Part shown: positions 36,340-47,900 of the stretch, piece after piece | How positions within the stretch are numbered: the first letter of the stretch is position 1 | How the letters are laid out: each line of letters starts with the position of its first letter | The notes under the pieces: generated by a model | Told to the model about the DNA's origin: nothing | Seen by the model: only the letters and a program-made list of their open reading frames with translations | Database searches by the model: none | Position numbers and translations under genes: made by a program | Assembly (NCBI GenBank): GCA_030248215.1 | Contig: JASANG010002182.1 | Location: 20,562 to 84,561, forward strand | Direction of reading: 5' to 3' | Origin: Enoplolaimus lenunculus | Taxonomy: Eukaryota; Nematoda; Enoplea; Enoplida; Thoracostomopsidae | DNA: 64,000 nucleotides

Positions 36340-36730
36340 GGTTCAAAAATATATTTTGCCAAAAAGATAGACACTATAAACCATTCGATGTATCTAGCGG
36401 AGAAGTATCGAATGGTGTTGAATAAGCCGCAATCAGAAGTCTGGCTAACGAGTTATTGTCAAATAATCAATTTGGCAACGACCCATGATCGCTGACAACC
36501 TCGTTAAGCAGACTTCTGATTGCAAAATATTTCAATCCACTCCACTCAGCTGTGCAAACAGCGTCGCCTGGGATACAAATTGTCTAATTCCTTGACAAAA
36601 TTGTTTTTGTATTCCAAGAGAGGTATCTTGGGACCTTAAAAATAGAATTTTTCAAAAATTCAAATTTGGGCGTGTAATGATCAAGAGAGGACATCGAAAG
36701 CCAAATATGCAAAAATGTTCAAAATCCAAC
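36340..36730. mobile_element. FB-family foldback element
   Basis: CAATCAGAAGTCTG near 36440 is mirrored by CAGACTTCTGATTG near 36510. The outer part (ATTTTTCAAAAATTCAAATTT) matches 43990-44030. Confidence 0.5.
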
Positions 36731-37169
36731 CATTTTTGTGCAAACAACAGCAGACTTTGACATCAGACACAGCAGGAATTTTATCTCTTTTTTTCTATTT
36801 TTTCCGGAAAAATAAAGAAAATTCATTCATTTTTTCCGATCATAATTCTGCTACAAAAAACAACCTTGCTAGTGCTGACACGTCAAAAGGATATTACGTC
36901 GTGGTTTCGCTCCTTGTGTATATATATTCCCCGTGACTTTTTGAACTAAAATACATTTGATTACCTTTTTCAATCAGCCGATGAATCTTATATTTCGTTT
37001 TTGCTGCAACATTCGCATAAATTGTCTGTACAGATAAGGATTCTGTTTTAGTTTTATTAATATAATATTGCACCGCCTATCAAACGGAAATTACCTTCTG
37101 GTTAACTGGTTATTCTTAACTGCGAAACAAGTTGAAAAAGCGTCAAGTGACCGCTGCGCTCAACGTATT
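36731..37169. other. unassigned AT-rich DNA
   Basis: A 73-residue plus frame here shows no motif. Confidence 0.4.
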
Positions 37170-37352
37170 GGGCCAATGTAAAGAACAGGAGCGGAACAGT
37201 ATTATAAGCATATTTCTAAACCTAAGCATAAGCCTAAGCCTAAGCTTAAGCCTAAGCCCAAGCCTAAGCCAAGCAAAAATAATTAGTGTAAAGCTTAAGC
37301 TTACTCTATTGCAGTCCCACAGAAAAACGTCCATCCATTTTTACATGAGCCA
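37170..37352 (+). mobile_element. TEL-A element
   Basis: Complete copy with eight units; the right TIR is slightly shortened. Confidence 0.7.
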
Positions 37353-37520
37353 AGTCTAAAACGGCTCGCTTTCAGAGAACGCTCCTGTCGAGTCACATTC
37401 CGTTATAATCAATTTTGAACAACTTTAGTTATTTTTCAAGGCATCGTCACAGTTTTTGATGTCAGAGCAACATTTGGTTTTGAATTTAAATAATTTCAGA
37501 ATAGAAAATCATAAAACAAT

Positions 37521-37716
37521 TGACCCATGTTACTTTAAAGGGGCGTCCAGGTTTCTGATTGGTCTATAAAAGACAAGATTTAAATTTTAGATTTCCATTT
37601 TTTGCTTAGGCTAAGGCTTAGGCTTAGGCTTAGGAACTGATTTTGTAACGCTTAGGCATAGGCTTAGGAATACGCTTAATCTACTGTTACGCCACTTAAA
37701 GAAGTAACATTGGTCC
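37521..37716 (+). mobile_element. TEL-B element
   Basis: GACCCATGTTACTTTAAAGG to GAAGTAACATTGGTCC. Confidence 0.7.
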
Positions 37717-38139
37717 AACAATTCATGTCTTAGAAAATCACTCGGTAAAATGGCTTATTCGTACAAACACATTTTTCAATGTTCAATGCTTACTATTATT
37801 TTTATGTAATCACATTGTTTTTGACCGTATATCAGCGGACAATATACAATTTTACGTTTTACAAGCAGCTAGGACAAGAGGACATATAGCTGAAACGGTT
37901 AGCCCGTCAGTGTGCCAAACGTAACATTGAAAGTTAGCGCATATCTCTGCCTTTCACTTGTGACAGGTATCATGGCACACTGTATCTCAAATTTGTGTTT
38001 TAATTATAAATTATACATTTAGTGTTTGATATTAATTTCAATAAAGTCGAATTTCACTAGCAACATTGTCAGTATTTCATAGTTTCAGCAATATTTTTCG
38101 TATCGAATCAGCCGGCATAAAAGCAGCGGTCATTGTTAT
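37717..38139. other. 3' flank of the muscarinic receptor gene
   Basis: No gene. No strong AATAAA was seen on the minus strand in the first 100 bp after the stop, so the cleavage site is undetermined. Confidence 0.4.
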
Positions 38140-38928
38140 TTATCTTACCCCAGCAGTTTGTACTCTCCGCGCATCAGTTGGCCCGTGATAGTGTGAGTGC
38201 CAATTCCCACGTAATATTTTCAAAAACGCCGCTTTAAACTGCTTATTAGCATACGCGTAGCAAAACGGATTCAACGCACTGTTAATATAGCACATATAAT
38301 AGCTGACGTAGAACAATGACGTTGGAACGCAATCGGGACAAAATCCAACAATCGTCGCAAGAATAAAATACGGCGACCAAAACGCAACAAACGGCCCAAT
38401 AATAATGGTAATCGTCCTGAGCGCTTTATGTGCTCGTTTCTCGGCTCGCAACGCTTTTCGTTGGCGTCGTCTGCGACGTTTTCGGCCGACGATTGCGTCG
38501 CCAACGGTTGTGGTGAAACCAGCTGCAAACGGAACTTGATGCAGTCCGTCGTGAAATATGCTCAACAGACGATTTCGACAATTCGCTGCGCTTCCACCGC
38601 CAACGCTGCCACTTCCGCGACCAGAGTTGGTTTGAGATCTTGCACGCCGACCGTCGATTCCACGAGTTGCTTTGCTGCATTTTTGTCCACTCCGGATCGT
38701 TCGTTGATCGTCGTCTTCGTCTTCGTCGTCATCGTCGTCGCTTTCTTCACCGCCGCTGTTGTCCGCTGTCCCGGCCAGACATTCAGTTGATCGCCGACCA
38801 CAATGACCAGATCTTTTCGTTAAAGCTGGAAACGCTTCAGCTGACCGTGATCGTGTGATCGAATCGGCATCGTTGGTGATTACTGGCGACAGATCTGGCG
38901 ATACGACCGGTGTTGGCGAACAAGGCAC
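38140..38928 (-). CDS. mAChR exon 9: end of loop 3, TM6, TM7 and C-terminus
   Basis: Acceptor AACTTTTCCAG|GTGCC, then 262 codons and a stop. An acidic run (EESDDDDDEDEDDD) and a basic run (GRKRRRRRQRK) precede TM6. KALRTITI, the FWSPY motif, YMCYINSALNPFCY and helix 8 (KQFKAAFLKIL) are muscarinic hallmarks. The short tail ends VQTAGVR. Confidence 0.9.
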   Translation of the reverse strand: MPCSPTPVVSPDLSPVITNDADSITRSRSAEAFPALTKRSGHCGRRSTECLAGTADNSGGEESDDDDDEDEDDDQRTIRSGQKCSKATRGIDGRRARSQTNSGRGSGSVGGGSAANCRNRLLSIFHDGLHQVPFAAGFTTTVGDAIVGRKRRRRRQRKALRAEKRAHKALRTITIIIGPFVAFWSPYFILATIVGFCPDCVPTSLFYVSYYMCYINSALNPFCYAYANKQFKAAFLKILRGNWHSHYHGPTDARRVQTAGVR

Positions 38929-41900
38929 CTGGAAAAGTTGTTCATCAACGCGATATAACAATATCTCTACACAACTTATGCTGCAACCGATGCATAAAAT
39001 GCAGTTTGGATAACAAATTTTTAATTCAAAGTTAAACGCTTCCGAGATCAAATCGTTGTCATGGCTGTACTTTCTGTATTGAACCAACTTGAATATTGTC
39101 AAAATGCTCAGAAAATTTTGTATTTTGATTATCAGCAAAATAAAGCGAAATTTATATCAACACTTTTTCGTTTGAATACACTGATCCGTATGAGAAAAGT
39201 CCTAAAATATCGACTGTTGGCAAAAACGTTGATAATATGCGGATGAACTCGGCAGTTCCTTTGTGTCGATTGAATTTATCCAGATGCCGAACTTACTTGC
39301 AATAACGTCGGTCCTTGTGTCTCCGCCATTTCATCAAGAGCAGCCGCTAATCGTAGACTTGTGCTGTCTTGATCATTTTGGTGCCGTTGTCCAGGTACAG
39401 TTAATTGAGTGACCGATGATATTGAAACTTTGGCGGACGAAGCGGATACAGTAGTTCGCGACACTGTCCGCGAGCACGATTGTCTTACGGTTGGAGAACT
39501 GATCCCAGCGCCGCTGCTGCTATTTAGGGTCAGTCGGGACCCACCCATCGATGACGTCAGTCTTCCGCCGGCATATGTTGCCATACTTCTAAATGACGCC
39601 GATTTGTCGCGAGATCCAGCGCTGCCACCAATCAAACTTCCCATCATCGACGATCGTATACTTGCGTTCATTGAGCTCAACTGCATTCGACTCCCGGCTC
39701 GACTTCCGCCTTTGATGTCACCGATTGCTTTGATGTCGCTGCTTCCTTTCATGTTGCCACTCGCTTTGAAGTTGCCGACTTCTCGTGATGTTTCGCCACC
39801 GGCTACGTGTTTCCATCGAAATGATTCTAGTTGACAACTGTTTCGTTTGCTATCCATCGATTCGATTCCAATCGCTGACGCGTCGGATTGAAGTCTAGAC
39901 GAACGATAGCTGCCTACAACGTTGTACGATGGTTGCTGCCTGGACGTTTGTCGTGATTCACGGACTCTGTCTCCACCAGGATTGCTGTCGGTGTCGCTTT
40001 GAGATTCTTCTTCTTCATCATCTCCTTCATCATCTTCGTCGCTTGTTTCTGCATCACTCGTTGATTCGTATGGTCGAAAAATTGACATCTGACGCGTGCT
40101 AAAACGGCAACAAATGTTTTATGTTTTATACTTTAGTGCATACGGTGAATAAAACAGAAAAGTTGGTTAAAAAAATATCAAGATTTAATTTTTGGACTGT
40201 GACTTTTCTTGCAATGCTCTCACAATTTGATGATTTGAAACTCTAAAACTGGAATTATACACTGTAAATTCCAATGAGTTAATTAATCAACTCAGACGGA
40301 AAGTTAGTTATTTGCGAGTTAATGACAGTGAACTTTAACTCACTCTGAGTTGACTTGATTATCACTCTGAGTTGAGTTGACTCTGGGTGAGTTGGTTAAT
40401 TAACTCAGAATGAATTGAATCAATTCAAAATTCTGAGGTTTGACAGTCCTAACTCAGACTGAGTGATTTAACTCATTCTGAGTTAAAATCAACTCATTGG
40501 AATTTACAGTGTAATATTTTAATTTTACTATTCTATTTTCGTACCTCAGGTCAAGTTTTTCTTTTATTGCCGCAATCGATATCCGCGCTTTGACTTTCCT
40601 GTCACCGGTCGCTGAAGCAACCTTTGCCTTGCGCTGATGTTCACCATTTCTGTCAGCTGGGTCGCTTCCTTCAGTCAATTTTTTACGATCATTGTCATTG
40701 TTATTACTATTTTTGTTATTAATATTATCATTATCATTATTGTTGTTTTTACTGTTATTATTATTACTATTACTATTATTGTTATTATTGTTATTATTAT
40801 TATTACTATTATTATTATTGTTGTTGTTATTATTATTAATATTGTTATTGTTGTTATTATCACTAGTATTAATGTTAGGTTTATTTACAGGTAAACTATG
40901 CCGAACGGTAGGAGTTGCTACTTCGTTATTGCCATAATCATTGATAGGGTTACTGTCAGGGTTTAACACCGCCGTATTATGTTTAGTATCTGTATTTCTA
41001 CGAAAACGCTGCATTTGAATTAGTTTTTGAGGTCCAAAAGCCTTGATGCTGATCGGCGAGGTCTCAGGAGACCTTGCAGCCAACGGACGGAACGAAGCTT
41101 CTTCAGATGACACGGGAACATGGACTGGATCGTTTCCGTTAACGTCAATTGATCTGTAGTTGCGGCTCACAGTTCGAAATGCTCGTTTGAATATGCTAAC
41201 GTTTTCTGAATCAAGTTTCGAAGCATCCAGAGCACAATCCTGAAATGAAAACCCAACATCCGTCAGTATAGGCATGTAGCGCCTATCTCCAGTTGATAGC
41301 ACAACTGCCCGCTACGGGTAAGAAAATGTTGAAGCGGGTATACCTGCGGGTAAAGAATTTCAAAGCGCGAGTAAAAATTTGTGATTCTACACCTGCGTAA
41401 AAGTTTCATAACAAAGTTGAAACCAGATAATTTAGAATAACTTGAATTTTTAAACTGTTTTTATCGTTCGAGCGAAAAATAAGTAGCGAATATTAACATC
41501 AATGCACGGTAAAATTACACAATTACATTGAACGCAGAAGAAAAAAAGAAATGCTGGTAAACAAATTTTGAGCGGGTAAACGCGGGCAACGGGTGAAAAC
41601 ATTTTGCGCGGTTATACCCAGGGGTAAAAAATAAAATTTCCGCGGCTAAAGCGCAGCGTGGACAAAAATTCTTTACCTACTTACACCGCTGGTTGACAGC
41701 AAAATTTGTGATATAAACTAGGAATTCAAAGCCTTAAAGTTTCGATACAATTAGGCGTTAATCATATCCGCCACATAGGATGCGATTTCTTCTAGTTATA
41801 GTGACAGTGTGATCAAATCTGGGCCAACGTAAATGACAGGGGCGAACAGTAATATAAGCATATTCTTAAGCCTAAACCTAAGCCTAATCCTAAACCTAAG

Positions 41901-44900
41901 CATAAAAATGGGCATATTTTTTAAGCCTAAGCGTAAGCCTATTCCTAAGCCAAGCTATAAAATTAGTCTAAAGCTTAAACTTACTCTATTGTAGTCCCAC
42001 AGAAAAACTCGCCCCCCTTGATCTTTACATGGGTCACACACTGGTGAAGTTGTTTAACGTTTTGTGATATGTATAGATCAGGCGCAGACCGTTTTTCCAT
42101 AGAACTGCTATAAAAGTAAACTTAAGCTTTAGACTAATTTTTGCATAAGCTTAGGCTTAGGCTTAAGCTTTAGACTAATTTTTGCATAAGCTTAGGCTTA
42201 GACTTACACCCAGGCTAAGGCTTAGTCATACGCTTATCGTTACGCTTAGCCTTAGGCGTAGAAACATGGTTACGCCTCTGTTACGTCTCTGATCTTATAC
42301 TTTAGCCGGCCCATGTATACAACAGGGCCGGAACGTTTTCCGGCGGATCTGTAATAGAGTAAGCTTAAGCTTTAGACTAATTCTTTTGCTTAGGCTTAGG
42401 CTTAGGCTTAGGCTTTAGGCGTAAGCTCATTCTTACGTTTAGGCTTAGGCTTCGGCTTAGGCAAGGCTTACGAATTTGCTTACACTACTGTTCCGGTCTT
42501 GTTCTATACATTGGTCCTTTAGCCAATGGTTTCAAGAAGTATCGCCAAACGGTGAACCGGTGGTAAAAGTAGACATTTTCACGGATCAGCAAAACAAAAT
42601 TGGAAAAATGTGTATTTCTCAATTTCATAGTCCACAATTTTTACTAACCTTTGATCCCATTGATCCAAAATGTGGCACAACCGGTTGCCTTAATTTTGGA
42701 GGACAAGCGCTTTTCGACATCACCACTGGAGTTTTCGGTGACGAACTACGCGGACGACTGACTTCTGTCAACGATAAGTTACTTTTAGGCGATGACGACT
42801 CTGAAATATTAACCCGTTCTCACATTGAGTGGTTTATAGGCAACAAAACGCAGTGTATATACGTTATATAATATGTATCGCACCGTGTTTAACAATTGCA
42901 ACACGGATACATAGTACTAAATCACCACAAGACATGAGAGCCCCCTCGGGCTCAAGCGTCAAGCTCCTATAGCTGAGTAGTGATGGTATACGCTTCCCAC
43001 TCCAGTCACTGGAGTTCGAATTATAGCATAAAAGTAGGTCTCAGGGGAAATAGAAAATAGTCATGTGAGAAAGTGTTAAAATTATGTTAGAAATTAACAT
43101 TTTCCGCCATAATTTGATGGATTACAAATTTATTGATCCCTCGTCAGTATAAAGCAAAACTATTACTTTCTTGTTATGACAACGGCTGACATTTGGCGTA
43201 AGTTACCTGGTAATTTTTTCATGCTACACAATATGTGCGTGCACCAGGTAGCAGGAAAAAATTTTTTCGTTGCGCGCAAGTTGTTGTGTAAGTAGAAAAA
43301 GCTACCAGGTGTAAATAAGTGTTTGTATAGCATGCATTATATAATAGGACGAAAAGTTGAAGTTTAATTCTATTCACCGACCGTATTCTCAAATGTGTGT
43401 AGCACCTATCAGGTATTCAACAGGTTTTTTTTAACATTCGAACCAAGACACCCGCAAATGTCAAACTAAGCTCACAAGTAGAAACAGTGCCAGTCGAGTA
43501 AGGTTACAAACTTCGAGGTTTCCGCTGGAATGATTCGAAATATACGAATCCATCATCAACAAGTGATAGGTGTTCACATATGAGAATATGAGAACAGATT
43601 AAAGCATCAGAACCATACCATACAGATCACAATGAATATTGGAATTTTTCGGTGGTTCCGCTTCATATGAGCGTTCGCCCAAAAATAGTCGATTTGAAAA
43701 TGTTTTGCATATTTAAGCTTCTCATGACATTCCATAATCATTTCACTCTCAAATTTTATTTTTTGAAAAATTCGATTTAAAGCTTTATGTAAAAGTTAGC
43801 CTTAACATTTGACGCAATTTGCGAAGCTGAGTCGTGCAACAATTGATTTGGTGCCGCTAAATCAGTTATTTGACGAAAACTTGTTGGCCAATCGTCTGAT
43901 TCAAAAAAATTTAACAAAATTCAACTCAGCTCCGCAAACTACGTTGAATGATATACAATAAATCCTTAGGATCCCTAAGGAGGTCTCGATACCTTAAACC
44001 TGGCATTTTTCAAAAATTCATATTTGCGTGTGAAAAAAGCACAATCAGACGACTTTATGAGAAGCTCAAAAATGCAAAATTTTCAAAATCTGACCCGTTT
44101 GTTGAACGAATGTCGACATTGTGTTATATACAATACGGCCCCAAAAAATTGAATGTCATTACAAAATATACTCGACTCGACTTGTCGTGGTCGACCAACG
44201 TTGGATTCGCTCGCCGTTTGATTTACCTAAATTTGTCGTTGTTACTTCGTTCAAAACTGACATCGACGACCTTGATCGATCAGCCGAACTTATTCGTGAC
44301 AGCTTGCGATGCGGTTCCGGATGTGACGCTGTTTTGCACGATTTGGCCCGGCCCACAACTTTGCGTTTAGGACTAAGCCGTCGACCACGAACTGAAAACG
44401 ATTTTGGCGACAAAGTTTTCGTTGAGCAGCCAGCTGGAGTTGCACTGATGGAAGCGCAACGTTTCAAATTTAACGCGGCTTGAATTTGTTGAAGAGCAGC
44501 GATCGAGCGCCGATGAGCACTGGTCTTATCGGGTTGAGGGTCGATTTTGTGGGACAGACTGAAAATTGCTCATTTTTGTCAATATTACAAGACAACAACT
44601 GAACGAGAATGCGATGCGACAATAACTCAAATGTAACAATTGCTAAAATGCAAGCACACCATAAATGGGGTCATGTGAAATAGTGTCCGCCTGGGTTTCC
44701 GAAATCTTACTTAAGTATTTACTTAAGTATTTACTTAAGTTATACTTAAGTAATTGCTAAGTTGACGACTTAATACTTAAATTTCGAGCAAAAACAAATA
44801 AACGCCAAATGTCAGCCATTGTCATAACAAGAAAGTAATGGTTTTGCGTTATATTAAGAAGGCACTGTGAGGGTACAATTTCAATTAGACTAAGTTGAGT

Positions 44901-47900
44901 ATTCCTGAATAGTAAATTTGTAATCTGTCAAAATTTGTTAGTGACTCAACTATTTAGTTAACTTAAGTACGCTTTGAGAAACAACAAAATGGTTAAGTAA
45001 TTACTTAAAACGTAAGTTCTAAGTCGTACTTAAAACTAGGGTTTTGGAAACCCAGACAATATTTCATAAGACTTTACCGTGAAATAATGTCTTACCTCGT
45101 GAGGTATGAAATACTGCCTGCTTAGGGAAAATTTACCCTTTTTATGAAACCGGAATGTTTTCAAGTAAGCGGGCAGTATTTCATACGGTAGATCATTAGT
45201 TCACTGTAAAATCACGTGAACAGGAGTGGAAACGCATAGCGGTGGCTATCCAGCAATTAGACTTTATTCGCCAATAGTTAATTATTTCACCTAAACATCC
45301 TAACATATCCACGTCATGTATTTGTCAAAGCATTTAACCTTTCTAATTTTGTGACATTTAACGAAACAATGTTATTGTCAAGTGGTATACAACAACCCAC
45401 TTTGAATAATTTCGAAATATTTTTGGGAGATAATATTCAAAAATTATTCCATCTGACAGACAATCTACAGGGATACCTTTCAGTTATCAGTAAGAAAAAT
45501 TTATTTTTTCAACAAAATAATTGCTGAGTTTCCAAAACCCTAATTAAGTACGACTTAGTACTTAATGTACGTGTTAAGTAATTACTTAACCATTTTGTTG
45601 TTTTTAAAAGCATATTTAAGTTGAATAAATAATTACGTCGATGACTAAATTTGATAGATTACAAATGTACCATTCAGGCATACTAACCTTGGTCAAATTC
45701 AAATTTTGGACTATTGATCTATCTTCAATATAAAGCAAAACTATTACTTTCTTGTTACGACAACGGCTGACATTTGGCGTTGATTTATTTTTGCTCGAAA
45801 ATTAAAGTATTTACTTAAGTCGGTGACTTAAGTAATTACTTGAATATAACTTAATTAAATATATACTTAAGTAAGATTTCAGCAACCCAGTCAATCTTCG
45901 TTAAATTCTGACTATGTTTTCTAGGTTTCATCAAGCAAAATCCTATTCACTGTTCTAAATTTCACGGAATCGAGGTTTTGTAAAATTGGTTCACCCGTCC
46001 GACACATAAACTGCTATTAATAAGGACGGTCTCCGGACTGTCTCAAACCCGCATAACAATCCGTAGGATACATACTTTGTGGTGACGTACGGAACTGTCG
46101 ATTTGGAAAGCATAACTTTTCGATGAACGGTATCTGAAACACAGAAATAAGGTTTAGGGCATGTATTTCTCTGTGCGGAGCGAAAATTTGATACGTTTGG
46201 TGGTCAATGTAAACAACAGGGGCAGAACAGTATTATAAGCATATTCAAGCCTAAGTTTAAGAATGAGCATATTCCTAAGCCTGAGCCTAAAGCCAAGCAA
46301 AAAATAGTCTAAAGCTTAAGCTTACTCTTTTCAATTCGAACAGAAAAACGTTCCGCTATTGATTTTTACATGGGCCGGTTTGGCACCGTATTATAAAGCA
46401 TATATCACAAGATGAATAACTGGTTCTCAATTTATAAGGACCCATAGTCTCAAATGTGTTTGGCACATATCACCCGTTTGTAATCGGTCTTGTACCGTTC
46501 GAACCAGCGCGGTCCTACCTCTGTGCTAATTTTGAAATTAGTAAATTGTAAGAGTTCGTCAGTTTGAAAACCTATTGCTAACTGGTGATGGTAGCTAGAG
46601 CTAATTGAGATGACCGACAAAGGTCAGTATATGGCCCTACAAGTATATTTTAACCCAAGTTGAGTGTTGCTGTAAACGGTTGACGCATATGTTGTGCTGT
46701 AAGCCAAGCGTAAGCCTTGACCCAATATTTAGCCTCATCTAAGCTATAGGTTACCACTGACGTTTCTGTCTGACAACTGAACCTAGGGCTCGTATTCTCA
46801 AATGTGTGTAGCACCTTACCATTTGGTGAAAGGTGTAACTTTCGAACCAGTGAATGCAACGGCTCAAACTTCATGACCTATATGACATATTATTTGCTGT
46901 ACTGCTGTACCAATTTTGAGTTCAACAACTGCAATAGTGAGTTTGAAAACCTATTACCAATAGTTGCTATACACATTTGACAATATTTATCTAGCTATTA
47001 AGCTAAACCTTATCTCTAATAGATAAACCTGTATATATCTCAAAACTTGTAAGGGTCGTATCAAAACCACTGCAAGTGTCTTCTAAAATTATACTGACTG
47101 ATTTCATGTTTCCAACGCATGCGGCGCAAATACATTCGTTAGCTTTCAGCAATACCAGAGGCATTTATATTGCTATATTTTGCAAGTTATTGTGCAAGCA
47201 AATATTACTGAACTCGCAGCTCATGCAAATAATGGCCCATGTTACTTTAAGGGGCGTCCAGGTTTCTAGTGGGTCTATAAAATAGTACGTTTAGATTCTA
47301 GATTACATTTTTTGCTTAGGCTTAGGCTTAGGCTTACGAACTCGTTTTTCCAACGCTTAGGCTTAGGCTTACGCATAATTTACTGTCACGCAACTTAAAG
47401 TAACATTGGTCCAAACAATAGGGACTTGCATACTAAGCAATAAGCCTAAACCAACTTGATTCGTCGTAGTGAAACACGGCCAATCTGTATTAATTTTAAT
47501 TGCAAAAAAATTCGCATTTTCGAATAATTCTAAAAGCCGCTTTGATGTCAGAGGAAGGACGCCTGTTCGGAATGTTTGATGGCGTTAAACTACGGCACTG
47601 CAGATTGATTATATTGTTTTCGCCACAGTATATACACAGTTGCATACTCTATTTTAACCCTTTCTCACATTGAGTTGCCTATAGGCAACTCAGCGCAGTG
47701 TATATACGTTAAATATTATATATCGCACCGTGTTTAACAATTGTAACACGTATACATAGTACTAAATCACCACAAGACGTGAAAGCCCCCTCGGGCTCGA
47801 GCGTCAAGCTCCTATAGCTGAGTGGTGATGGTAGACGCCTCCCACTCCAGTCACTGGAGTTCGAATCCTAGCATAAATGTAGGTCTCAGATGAAATAGAA

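Noticed and set aside
40454-40544. Extension of receptor exon 7 into the GTT element
   Set aside because: The added sequence is the MITE itself, and a GTACGA donor precedes it.
40637-40937. Ile- and Leu-rich plus-strand frames resembling membrane segments
   Set aside because: They are the antisense of the polyasparagine codons of receptor exon 7.
42521-42815. Plus-strand frame reading like a protein (EVSPNGEPVVKVDIF and onward), first taken as an exon of a gene nested in the receptor intron
   Set aside because: It runs straight into the tRM element with no donor. The minus strand has an acceptor and a donor in the phase the receptor needs (exon 6), so the plus frame is a shadow.
44106-44483. 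Plus-strand frame ending at a stop, taken at first as the last exon of the same nested gene
   Set aside because: There is no AG acceptor between 44066 and 44284 on the plus strand, and an in-frame stop lies just upstream. The minus reading has both splice sites and fits as receptor exon 5.
47555-47615. Possible extra receptor exon (minus) or phosphatase-like exon (plus, GRLFGMFDG)
   Set aside because: Neither strand offers a donor, and the minus reading would break the receptor's phase.
47800-47880. A tRNA gene inside the tRM element
   Set aside because: A and B boxes are present, but acceptor and T stems do not pair properly and the three copies vary at stem positions.
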